Shown one piece after another: positions 34,070-44,100 of a DNA stretch of 64,000 nucleotides (positions are counted from its first letter, which is position 1; every line of letters starts with the position of its first letter). Under the pieces are notes generated by a model. It was not told the DNA's origin. It saw nothing but the letters and a program-made list of their open reading frames with translations, and made no database searches. The stretch spans positions 372,001 through 436,000 of the forward strand of contig WNYE01000008.1 of the NCBI GenBank assembly GCA_021396245.1, written 5' to 3'. This DNA is from Sporothrix humicola. Its lineage: Eukaryota; Ascomycota; Sordariomycetes; Ophiostomatales; Ophiostomataceae. The position numbers were made by a program, and so were the translations under genes.

Positions 34070-35091
34070 ATGTCTTTCAAGGTCGAGCGGGATACATTCC
34101 AGCAGCAGGGCGCCTCTGCTTTCCAGCAGGGCGCTTCTCAGTTCCAGCAGGGCGCTTCGCAGTTCCAGCAGGGTGCTGCCCAGTTCCAGACGCCGCCGCC
34201 GTCGACCGCCCAGCAGCTTCTGCACCCCATTCGCACCGCCGAGCGTGCCCTCGCCGGCCCCCCGATTCCCGGCACAAGCGGCCATCACCCCCTGGCTGAG
34301 GTGGTCGGCACCGCGCTGACCGGTGGTCGCCAAAATGCCGGTACCAAGGGCTACCTTGCTGTACGTTACGTTACACGACCCACGCAGCTCAAAGACGGTG
34401 AAGGACGAACACTGACCATGGACGCTTGTTCTCCAAAATATAGGCCTACATCAAGCAGCTGGAGGAGAACCCTCTGCGCACCAAGATGCTCACTGCGGGC
34501 ACACTCGCCGGTACCCAGGAACTTCTTGCTTCGTGGCTGGCTAAGGACCGCAACAAGCATGGAAACTACTTCACCTCGCGTGTGCCCAAGATGGCTGCCT
34601 ACGGCGCCCTCGTGAGCGCTCCCCTCGGCCACTTCCTCATCTGGATCCTCCAGAAGACCTTCAAGGGCCGCACCTCGCTCAAGGCCAAGATCATGCAGAT
34701 CCTCGTTAGCAACCTGATCGTTGCCCCGATCCAGAACACCGTCTACCTGACGGCCATGGCCCTGATCGCCGGTGCCCGCACATACCACCAGGTCCGCGCC
34801 ACCGTCCGCGTTGGCTTCTGGAAGGTCATGCGCGTCTCTTGGATCACCAGCCCGATCTGCCTGGCCTTTGCCCAGAAGTTCCTTCCCGAGAACGCCTGGG
34901 TGCCCTTCTTCAACCTGGTGTCCTTCATCATCGGCACCTACATCAACACCGTCACCAAGAAGAGACGTCTTGCGGCTCTGCGCAAGAAGCACTTCGGCGA
35001 CGGCACTGGCCGCGGCAGCACTGCCGGTGGCCGTGTCGATGAGTACCCCCCGCCTCCCGGCACTCTCGGCGGCCAGAACCCCCCGTACTAA
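34070..35091 (+). CDS. Mpv17/PMP22-family membrane protein, WSC-like
   Basis: Exons 34070-34360 and 34444-35091 encode 312 residues; the join is GYLA-AYIKQLEENPLRTKM. Residues 97-285 form an Mpv17/PMP22 domain with about four membrane helices. Signature pieces are YIKQLEENPLRTKMLTAG at its start and WVPFFNLVSFIIGTYINT at its end. Residues 9-40 are near-perfect repeats of FQQGAS. The C terminus is basic then Gly/Pro-rich. In Neurospora, a member of this family with extra N-terminal sequence is the Woronin sorting complex protein (WSC), which envelops the Hex1 assembly on the peroxisome membrane and sorts Woronin bodies to the cell cortex. The length and N-terminal extension favour WSC over the short mitochondrial Sym1/Mpv17, but the assignment is by recall of family features only. 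Confidence 0.8.
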
Positions 35092-35813
35092 ACGGGGCGC
35101 TACGACAAGACACGAAGGCACAGGTCCGGATGACTTCTAAGTGCCAGGCCTGGGGAGAGACTGCCACAAACCAGTAATATTACCAGTGCCATTGGTCGGG
35201 GCAGGTCTTTCTCGCGCACATTTTGTGTATATTTCTATCTTCTATCTATAACAACGGTCGGGATCGAGGATTGTATGTATGTGTAAAGGGAAGGATTTTT
35301 TCTTGGATATGTTCACAGTCATTATTTATTTTGTTTATCTATTCTACTATGGAAGGTGTTTCTTCAGTCTTCGGGTTGAGTTTCTGACTTTTTTGCGTTG
35401 TTTTTTTGCTTCTTTCCAAATGTATGAATGCAAGGCCCTTGGTAGAGAAATAAAATATCAAGATAGTTTAAATTATTCTGTATTGGTGTTCGTAACGTCA
35501 TGAATCATAATCGCTCTGCGGCAGCGGTTCGGCATTCCATCAGCTGCCATGCTGGCTGTCTCCAATGAGATTTAGCAAGGCTGTTCTGAGCCTATCCCGG
35601 CCGCAGCCAGGGCTCGACTTGTGCCTTTGCAATTATGTAGCTGTTTGCTCTCAGCCGCAACTCGAAGCAAAGCCTGTATGGACTCGTATTCTATCATCGA
35701 CTTGTTCGCAGTAGGGGCAGCCACCTTGTGATAATGCGATGCGCAAGTCGAAATCTTGCCAGAGCGGCAGCGGTGTTTGGTGTTGAGTGGTCAAGATATA
35801 TCGCCACAAGCTT
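35092..35813. other. Convergent intergenic region WSC-like / SNF8
   Basis: 722 nt of 3'-flanking DNA, AT-rich in 35,270-35,500. No gene is seen. Confidence 0.65.
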
Positions 35814-36650
35814 TCAGACGTCGAGAATAGCGTCGTGGCCCTCAAGCATGAAACCAGGGCTCCAGTATTCCCATTCGGCAGCCTGCTTGTCCACCCAGAG
35901 CATGCTCTCTCCCACAAGATCGTCAATGACGGTCTGCGCGCGAGCGCGAGCCCATTTCAGGTTGACCATAAGCATAGATACGCTGACATAGCCAAGCATC
36001 TGCACGGCCTCGAGAACAGCGCTTTGATCAGTGTTGAGCTCTTTGGGCACCGACCGAATGTACGGCTTGCTGCCAACTTTTATGACAGAGTAGGATGATC
36101 CAAGTGGCTCAAGGGTGCCAACTGCCCGAAGAATATCATCTCTGGTGAGAGTCGTTAGTCACTGCCTTGAGATAAACAAACTACCCAATAGAAGAGGATC
36201 CACATACTCTGTAACTTCTGGTGCGCCTTCCATTCTCGCCAAAGCAAGGCGATCCCTCACTTTGCGGACTTCGATGAGACCACCATTCTCAGCTCGTGTG
36301 GCAGCACACACTTCGACCACTCGGACCGCAAGCTCATAGTAGAAATCGTTCACAGTCCGACCAAGAAGCTGCGCCCATATCGATCCGCCTGATGCGCTGT
36401 TGCTGCTGGCTAATGGGTCGATACCTATCGCCGTGCACATGCGGGCAAACTGGGCACGGAATGTGGGATTTGACCGGATATCTTTGCCGTGTGTCTGGGC
36501 AAACTGCTGGAGCACCGAACGGAACACGGCGAGCTGTGTCTCGAGCGCCTGTGCATTTGTCGATCGGAGGTTTGATCCGTGAGATGCATATTGTGCCGAT
36601 GTGAGCCGAGACCGGTCAAAAGCCGCCAGGCCAACACCTTTTCGTGACAT
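35814..36650 (-). CDS. SNF8: ESCRT-II subunit SNF8/VPS22
   Basis: Exons 36650-36208 and 36141-35814 encode 256 residues, matching the usual 230-260. Snf8 forms ESCRT-II with Vps25 and Vps36 and drives cargo sorting into multivesicular bodies. The N-terminal MSRKGVGLAAFDR is the family signature. It is followed by a helical hairpin (LETQLAVFRSVLQQFA...), the segment FYYELAVRVVEVC, and two winged-helix domains (DDILRAVGTLEPLGSSYSVI and LGYVSVSMLMVNLKWARARA). The C-terminal EWEYWSPGF is near the end, as in homologues. The join EVTE-DDILRA across the 66-nt intron is in frame. The gene is divergent from RPS16. Confidence 0.95.
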
Positions 36651-37118
36651 CGTAAGCGAAAATGAGGGGATGTGAGCAAGACGTCTTGCCGTCCTATGTG
36701 ATCATCCTGTGAGGCACGCGAGGAGCGACAGCCTTGGCTTCGTTGATAAGGCCAAGGGGAGACGTCAACCATTGCCATGTGTTAGGCGGGAGCAAATAAG
36801 TGGGTACCTGGTGGCTCATTCAGTGGTGGGGTTAACTTATGTCATCAAGCTCATTATCAGTCACGTGCAGATACTGAATTTCGAGTTGACTTGGAAATTT
36901 TTCACTCTCTAGTCAGGTCACATGATTATAAATTTTACCACACTAGGCTTAGCGCGGAAAATATCCCACAAACCCTAAGGTTCGAAGAAAGTTGTGCCGC
37001 CCGACTTTTTTATTCCACCTTTTCCCTTGGACTGCCCATTCGAAATCTTTTGCAAGAGACTCTCATCCAGCCCTTTCTCGACGACCTCTCGATCACCAAC
37101 CTCACAACAACCGCAAAA
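36651..37118. promoter_or_regulatory. Divergent promoter region SNF8 / RPS16
   Basis: 468 nt with a CACGTG box (about 36863-36868) and a telobox AAACCCTAA (36970-36978). A pyrimidine-rich leader follows before the RPS16 start. Confidence 0.55.
36970..36978 (+). promoter_or_regulatory. Telobox AAACCCTAA in RPS16 promoter
   Basis: One telomere-repeat-like AAACCCTAA lies about 140 nt upstream of the RPS16 start codon. Teloboxes bound by Tbf1-type factors are known at ribosomal-protein genes of many fungi, so the position fits. Factor binding is an inference. Confidence 0.5.
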
Positions 37119-38277
37119 ATGGCAACAAAGCAACGGACTATCTGCTTCGGCAAGAAGGCATGTTGATTGCTCTCCCGATATACATCTCGTTTTCTTTTTT
37201 CCCGTCCCCGCGGCCGACGGAACTCGCGATCTTTTGATCATGCAAAGATCATTGCCTCGATGAAGAACCGGCCGGCCGATGGGATACGGCTGAAAGAACG
37301 ACGCATTCCGAAATACGATGGAGGAACAGAATTGTTAACATTTCGCGAATAGAAAACCGCGACTGCTGTCGCTCGCTGCGAGGCTGGCCAGGGCCTGGTG
37401 AGTTTTCTTCCATTCTCGATATTCTGCATCGAGCACTCGAAACGACGACGAAGAACTGCTTTCTAACCTGTTTGTCACTATAGATCAAGGTCAACGGCCG
37501 CCCCCTTTCTCGTACGACTCCCTCCTCTCCTTCCTGATTCCCAGCATCTTCTTGAGATTTTTGAGATGCGAAACACGACGACAATATTTTTTCACGAAAC
37601 GAACGAAAAACTAACAACCGCAACAGTCGTCCAGCCCGAGACCCTCCGCGCCAAGCTCTACGAGCCCGTACGTTGAATCCCAACACCCTGTTTCTGTCGA
37701 ACACGAGGCGATTGTTGAAGCAAGGCCCGAAATGCTGCGCTTTCACATGAATCCGGATGGGAGACACTGTTTTACCGTTGTGCTTTGGAGAACGAAAACT
37801 AAACGAATCTCGATATAGGTCCTGGTTGTCGGTCTTGACAAGTTCGCTGGCCTGGACATCCGTGTCCGCGTCACCGGTGGTGGTCACACTTCGCAGATCT
37901 ACGCCATCCGGCAAGCCATTAGCAAGAGCCTGATCGCTTTCTACCAGCGCGTACGTCACGATTTCCCCTTCGCCATTGTCGTCATGTCGCATACGACTCC
38001 CGACCCGATTGTTCGACCAGTTTTGCTAACAGATTCCACAGTACAAGGATGAGCACTCCAAGGCTCAGCTGAAGCAGGCCCTTGTTGCTTGTAAGTTGAA
38101 CACTCCCTACGAAAAGAGACTCTTTGGGACTCTATCCATTACTCTCTGCAGACCACATGATACTAACTACATGTTTCAGACGACCGTACCCTCCTCGTTG
38201 CCGACAACCGTCGTTGCGAGCCCAAGAAGTTCGGCGGTCCGGGTGCCCGTGCCCGTTACCAGAAGTCTTACCGTTAA
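37119..38277 (+). CDS. RPS16: 40S ribosomal protein uS9 (S16)
   Basis: Seven exons (37119-37157, 37353-37397, 37484-37511, 37627-37667, 37819-37950, 38042-38090, 38180-38277) encode 143 residues, the same length as in yeast. uS9 sits in the head of the small subunit, where its C-terminal tail reaches the P-site tRNA. The spliced protein has FGKKKTATAVARCEAGQGL, the VLVVGLDKFAGLDIRVRVTG core, GGHTSQIYAIRQAISKSL and the invariant C-terminal GGPGARARYQKSYR. Intron 1 (37158-37352) appears to use a GC donor (AAG/GCATGT). The nearby GT at 37162 gives a stop codon with every acceptor tried, while the GC donor restores FGKK-KTATAVA exactly. The many small 5' exons are typical of fungal ribosomal-protein genes. 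Confidence 0.96.
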
Positions 38278-39058
38278 GCGGTTCAGGCTTTCTGGGGAAC
38301 GAGCGTTACGGAGAGAGCGTTGGGGAGGGCAGAAATTTTGTCAGGAGACGGCCGACGGCCGGTTTATGGTGGTTTTTGTGCCCTGCATGGCTTATTCTGG
38401 ACCTTTTTGCCACACAAAAACAAAAAAGGGCAGCACCAGCAAAGCAAACCATTGCGAGCATCATCATCGACGCTTGGGCACGGACACGGACAGGATGGGA
38501 AAAGCGTTTTACAAGGCTATGGTAGTAGCATGTACTACGTGGCTCTTTTTATTTTAAAACTACTTTGTTGACCTGGAGTTCGGAAAAGGCGGCCTGTCGC
38601 AGGAGGATCGGTCGCCGCCATCCTTTTTGTATCTTTTCGCTTTTTTTTTTGTCATATAAAAAAACTGCGTCGTTGCGCCGTCGTTTCCTGGCTGATGGGG
38701 AGTGGTTGTCATTTCTTACAAAATCTCGGTCCCAGGTATAGGGAAAAAATAGAAAAAAAATTAAAAGTACAATCTTGCCAACGAAATTAGTTCGCAGTGG
38801 GTAAAAGTGATATCTCGGTAGTAATGAAAGCTTCACAGCCTTAAACAGCAAGCCAGGAAAGTATACGAAGTTGCAACTCATCCATTCATATTCTCAAAGT
38901 TATATCAATCTATAATGTGTCCGTTCATGTATGTATGCGAGCAATTCCTTCTTCATGACGCCAAATGCAAAGCCAAAAATCCAAATCATGACAAGTCCTG
39001 AAATCGTCATATGATGTGTTTCCAGTATTGTTGTCCACAAACTACCACTCATCGCCAC
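38278..39058. other. Convergent intergenic region RPS16 / AAR2
   Basis: 781 nt of 3'-flanking DNA of two converging genes, with A/T runs near 38,640-38,770. No gene is seen. Confidence 0.7.
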
Positions 39059-41161
39059 TTAGTCCCATGAAAGCAGTCCAACCTCTCGTCCGTCCTCGTC
39101 AAGATCGACTAAAACAGGCTGGTCAGAGTCCGAATCACTATCAGACAGGCCTGTGTGGTGTTTTCTGCGGGATTTCTGGGAGCCTGTCGTCCGAGCGATG
39201 GCCTCTTCGTAATAGTCCATCTCTCCGTCGGCGTCTTCGTTGTCGGCCGGATCGCCAAAGCGGTTGCCTGGGTTGCCGCCATCTTCGAGGCCGTTACTAG
39301 TATTGTTTCCTGCAACATAGTCACTGCGCAGATCCCATCCATATTTCCATAGAGACGCCTCGAGGCTAGCAAAAGCTTCGCCAACGGATGCCTCTTCAGG
39401 CGACGCAGCCTTGCCAAGGCCCAGGAGTGTCTCATTGAGTTGCCTCTTGAACTCAGTCAGTGAGGCCTGCAGACGGGCAGCACCTTGCGGCTTGGCCTCG
39501 AAGATACCAGTGCCACCTGCATCTGCATCCGTTCCAGCAGTGGTAGTTGCTGCTGCCTTGGATCCAGTGCTGGCTGATGTGTGGCCCAGGAAGCCACCAG
39601 AGACGTGCCGCTCGAGGTACAGGAACTGGCAGTGCAGGGTCTGTATGAACAAGCGGCAAAGCGTCGGGCGCCGAGAGACAAGTTCGCGGGCACGCAGGAA
39701 GACTTTGAGGATGAGATGCCACCACTGCTCGAGGCAAGACAAGTTGCTCAGCAGGGTGCCGGTGAGGAAGGTAAACTGTAGCTCGCCGATGAGGTCGCCA
39801 TCATCGAGGTGTCTGGTGCCGTTACCGCCATGCTCGTCGCCGGGGAGAGGGTGTTCAAGCAAGGCAATAATCCGGTCTGTCGTATCGGACGAGTTCCTCT
39901 TGTCAGGGCTTGTATGCTGTATCGCCGAGGGTGCAGCCTGTCCGCTGTTGCTTGACTTGCCCTTGTCACGAGACGCAATCAGCTGATAGGGATCGAGGTC
40001 GTCCTTGGCGAACAAGAATGTGAACTCAGCAAACCCTGCCCACAGCTGGCTTGTCGTTGCCGCGGTCTTGGGCATAACAATTTCTCCTTTTGCCGTGTCG
40101 GTTGTAGACACCATCCATTCTGTATGCGTCGCTGCAGTCGTCGCTCCAGCCCTCGCCCCTGCCACTACGGCATTTGTCTGGTCCTTTGCCCCTGTCGTGG
40201 ACAACGGCTTCTGTCCCGTGATGCGTGTAAGAACCGACTCGGTGATGCAAGACGTTAGGCCAGCCCAGATGCCAGCCTCGGGAACGGCCAGCTCGTGTTC
40301 TCGGATAGGAGGCCCCAAATATGGCTGGCGAAGTGCTGCTGGTGTTGTGTCCGCCCGCTGGTTTGATGCCTGAGCCTCGCTTGTGCTGTGGCCGGTACTG
40401 CTGTAGGACACCAGCCTCGGGTAGACTGCCTTGATGTCGTCGGTCAAAGACCGGGCCTCGTACTGGCTAGCACACTCGCCAAGGACCTCATTGAAGCGAT
40501 CCCACTGCTTGACGCGAATCGCACTGAAAGGTTCTGGCTGCGTCACAAACCAGTATCCTTGCCGGGACATGGCTCCCGGTGACGATAACCAGACAAAATG
40601 TGCACCCTGTGGCAGGTCGCGGAAGCCAACCAGGGCACTGTTTCCTCCATCGTTGTCATTCTTGGGGGCGGCATTCGTCGTCTCAGCGGCCGCAGTCTTT
40701 TTGACTGTCAAAGCCATAACATCGCATCCCACTTGAGACTCGAAGGGAATGCTTAGGAGAACGAAGACGTCGCCCTTGAGTTGTGTCGGCGCGGATGCCT
40801 GTGAAGCCCCAGTCGTCGAAAACTTGTCGTTTGTACTTGTTGTTCCAACATTGCCGTTTGTCGTTGTGCTTCTTCCTTCTCCTCCGGTCGATTCGCGGCC
40901 CTCCGAGATGGGCTCTGCTGCCTGGACGACCTTCAGGTGGCCGATGGGGTAGGCGCCCGTGAATGGGATAGACTTGTGCGAGAGAACAGAGTTGGACTTG
41001 GCCAGAGGCTGGTTCTTGTTGAAGGCGACAGTGCTGCTTGTGTTGCTGGCATTTGTGCTGGTGCTCCGAATGCTGCTATCTCTGTTAATGGCAGGGCTGG
41101 TCGGGTTTGCCGTCTGGTCGCCCTCGACCGGGGTCGGTGATCCAGTCTGGCCATCCGCCAT
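39059..41161 (-). CDS. AAR2: U5 snRNP assembly factor AAR2
   Basis: Single exon, 700 residues. Aar2 binds Prp8 in the cytoplasm and holds the U5 snRNP precursor until Brr2 replaces it in the nucleus. The N-terminal half contains the family pattern GCDVMAL, LVGFRDLPQGAHFVWLSS and GYWFVTQPEPFSAIRVKQWD. The C-terminal helical domain has LWAGFAEFTFLFAKDD, GELQFTFLTGTLLSN and EQWWHLILKVFLRARELV, with FIQTLHCQFLYLERHV further on. At 700 residues it is much longer than yeast (355) or human (384) Aar2. The excess is low-complexity Ser/Thr/Ala/Gly sequence at the N terminus, mid-protein insertions and an acidic C-terminal tail (SDSDSDSDQP...EDGREVG). The start at 41161 is the first ATG of the frame. 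Confidence 0.9.
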   Translation of the reverse strand: MADGQTGSPTPVEGDQTANPTSPAINRDSSIRSTSTNASNTSSTVAFNKNQPLAKSNSVLSHKSIPFTGAYPIGHLKVVQAAEPISEGRESTGGEGRSTTTNGNVGTTSTNDKFSTTGASQASAPTQLKGDVFVLLSIPFESQVGCDVMALTVKKTAAAETTNAAPKNDNDGGNSALVGFRDLPQGAHFVWLSSPGAMSRQGYWFVTQPEPFSAIRVKQWDRFNEVLGECASQYEARSLTDDIKAVYPRLVSYSSTGHSTSEAQASNQRADTTPAALRQPYLGPPIREHELAVPEAGIWAGLTSCITESVLTRITGQKPLSTTGAKDQTNAVVAGARAGATTAATHTEWMVSTTDTAKGEIVMPKTAATTSQLWAGFAEFTFLFAKDDLDPYQLIASRDKGKSSNSGQAAPSAIQHTSPDKRNSSDTTDRIIALLEHPLPGDEHGGNGTRHLDDGDLIGELQFTFLTGTLLSNLSCLEQWWHLILKVFLRARELVSRRPTLCRLFIQTLHCQFLYLERHVSGGFLGHTSASTGSKAAATTTAGTDADAGGTGIFEAKPQGAARLQASLTEFKRQLNETLLGLGKAASPEEASVGEAFASLEASLWKYGWDLRSDYVAGNNTSNGLEDGGNPGNRFGDPADNEDADGEMDYYEEAIARTTGSQKSRRKHHTGLSDSDSDSDQPVLVDLDEDGREVGLLSWD

Positions 41162-44100
41162 GTTGTGTCGGGTGCAAGAGAAGCACTTTGAGGATGAGAT
41201 ATGCTCTTTTGGCTGCTTTGAGCCTTCGGATTTTGAGTTTCTGAGTTACTGAATTTTTGAGGCTTAGTAGCTCCAATGGTGAGAGACAGATGTCCAAAAA
41301 ACTTTGTGAAAAGAAGGAAATAAGCTGCCCATCAGACAGTATAGAAAGAGAATAGGAAAATGAATGAAATTTTGGAATTTCTGTACATCTTGTCGGGGCA
41401 GAGATCAAAATAAAAAGGGTGCTGCTTCTCTGTTTGCTGTTGTGCCTAATTTTGCTCACTTGCGTTGGCTCCTGCCCAAAAGCTCAAAAGGCCCGCGATG
41501 CCAATTTGGTGATGACGTAAGGTGCCTGGTTTGGCCGCAAACAAACAAGGCGCATCAAAAAAGAGGCGTGCACAACAAATGTTTCAATTCATTAATGTGC
41601 TCAGCCCATCAAAGCGATAAAATGAGAATCTTATGATAAAAGGCAATATTCATTCTTTTAATAGTGTTTTATTGAATAGCCGTTTTGAGGTCTGGGTTTT
41701 ATTTAATTTATTATCCGATTTCACGTCATAATTATTTTCGGTAATAAATCAAATCAATACTAGAGCACCTATAACGGCTCTACAATAACCATTGTCACCC
41801 AAAGCATAGTTTCTTATTCTCCTGAAAAGAAATTATCGTGCACGCATATGACTACAGACACAAACTTGCAAGCTTAAGGCGTGTCACGTCGGCGAGCTTG
41901 ATGACGATGCCATGTCTCACAAAATAACGTCTCAGACGCCACATACGCCGTGAGCAAAGCCCGGACAGTTAGTATTGGGTTGGCGTTTTCGCCCACCTTC
42001 GTGGTGCCGCAACCGTGCCAATAAACGAAAGGATGTATCTCGTGTGCAATTTTGTAAGATGAAGTGCAGGTCAAATTTATCGTGGCAAATTGGCGTGTGA
42101 TCAAAATAGAAATAGAACCTCAAGGGCCTGCGATAGACAAGGGGTGCTTTGGTCTGGAAAGAAAGAAAAAGATACGTCAAATGACGTTTGCCGGAGAAAT
42201 AAATGGATAAATACAGGAAGATGCAAGTCCTCTCATCGGGACTAAATTCAAATGCATAGGTTTGTTGAACATAATTTCTATGTGGACGCCATTTCGAGAG
42301 CCGATCTTTATGCTATTCTGGGGCGCGGCTTATGAGAGATAAAAATATAAACATATATTATTTTTCTGAGATTTAAGGTGATACGAATTACACTGTTTCA
42401 ATCTTAAACAAGGCTTTCATTTCAACGATGCTGTCTCTACTGCACAAACAATAATGATATACTGAGTATGTAACCATGAATTTACAAACAAACATAATTC
42501 ATTATAATAAATATACCATATAAAACCCCCCAAAAATATTGGTTGTAAAAATAGAACGCAAAACCAAAAAGTCATAAATAATCCAAGTTGTATTCTAGAG
42601 ATCTAGATAAAACCACCATTTCATAATCCCACAAATCAATACTGATGGGACTCGCTTGTCCAGAATACATAGTCTGTACATAGCGAACACTGTGTGCCGC
42701 GCTTGCATTAGTCCATGAAGTAAATAAAAATAAATAACTAAATAAACACATCTAACTCGGGGGATCGCCAAACAGACCAGTGCCGCACGTCCACACACAT
42801 AGGACGGCCGAGCAAACGCCAGTCATGCAGGGCATTGGGACGGTGGTTCAAGCTAGCAAGATACGTCGTAACAAAACAATACTTTTTTTTTTGCGACGAC
42901 AAGAGTTGCCACGACACCCCCCGGCCTGGGGATTGACCAAAAAAAGGTCGGTGCCAGAGTTGCAGCGGCCTGGCCGCCTGGTTGGGTCGCGGATCGTTGC
43001 AGCACTAATGTCTAGCGAGGCAACAGTGCGCTACAGCCCACAGGCGGCCAAAGGAAAAAAAATAGATTTCCAGGGGAGTTGGATCTCACAATCTCACTAC
43101 CGACTACCGGGAGTAGCGTTGTGTTACACCATCTGACAGCGGTACCAGGCCCACGGAGCCCTAGCCTGAAGCCCACGTTCCAGGCTGCCCACCCATTCTG
43201 CCATTCCTCATTTTTTCCCCCCTTCTGCACCCCCTACACCGGTCTCGCTAGCGCCGCGCAGGTGCGTGCCAGCCACGCTACGGGGGATTAATTTTGGGGG
43301 CTTTTTTGGTCTTACTGCATGCAACAGGCGTGCTACAGGGGGCCTTTAGGTCTCTTGTTAGCGGGCACACCCAGTTGTTTTGGGGGCCAAATCTTGGTAG
43401 GCTAATTTAGAGGGCGTCTTTCCAACACACCGCCCTCCTTTTTACCCCATTGTGTCCATCACCTGTCCGTCATAATAGTGAGATGCTCCCTTTGAGATCA
43501 AAGAGAGACAAGGAAAGACAAGCGCTGGCGTGTTTAATGGCAAAGCCCCCCACACAACGCCAACCTCACCGGTCTGCCGCACCCTGCACAATAGGCGTTG
43601 GCGCTGGTGCTGGTGTTGGCGCTGGTGATTTCCCATTACACCTTCCCTACCGGGCTTCGCCTTGTTTCTGTTGATGAATTAAGCAGCATGAAGCATGTTA
43701 TTTTAGAGTTTTTGACTTAAACACTAGATACTCCATAAAAAATAAACGCGACGGAAGGCACATTAGATCGGCATCATAGCCTTATTTTATACGAGCTGTC
43801 ATTGCGGGCTGAAGTAAAGGTACGAAGCAATACGTGTTGTATTGAGTGTGAAATAATGACGTGGCCTTGGTTTTGTTGACATATTTACATAATATTCATT
43901 CACTTGATTCAGTCACTTACACAATATGTAAGACCGCCTTTATTTACTTTGAGCTTCCTCTTAAATATAAACGAGTTACAAGCATTTGGATTGACCTTGA
44001 AATTATATGAAGCCAGTTGTTGGCAGAAAATATGCCGCCTTGTAAAGGGCAAAAATTATTTTAAAGCACACTCTTTTGCGAACATGTATAAAATAACCGG

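Noticed and set aside
34366..35121. 251-codon open frame antisense to the WSC-like gene
   Set aside because: It overlaps the conserved Mpv17/PMP22 coding exon and is a codon-bias shadow.
43099..43112. CACTACCGACTACC word also present at about 46,187
   Set aside because: Only 14 nt are shared and the flanks differ; too little to claim a repeat family.
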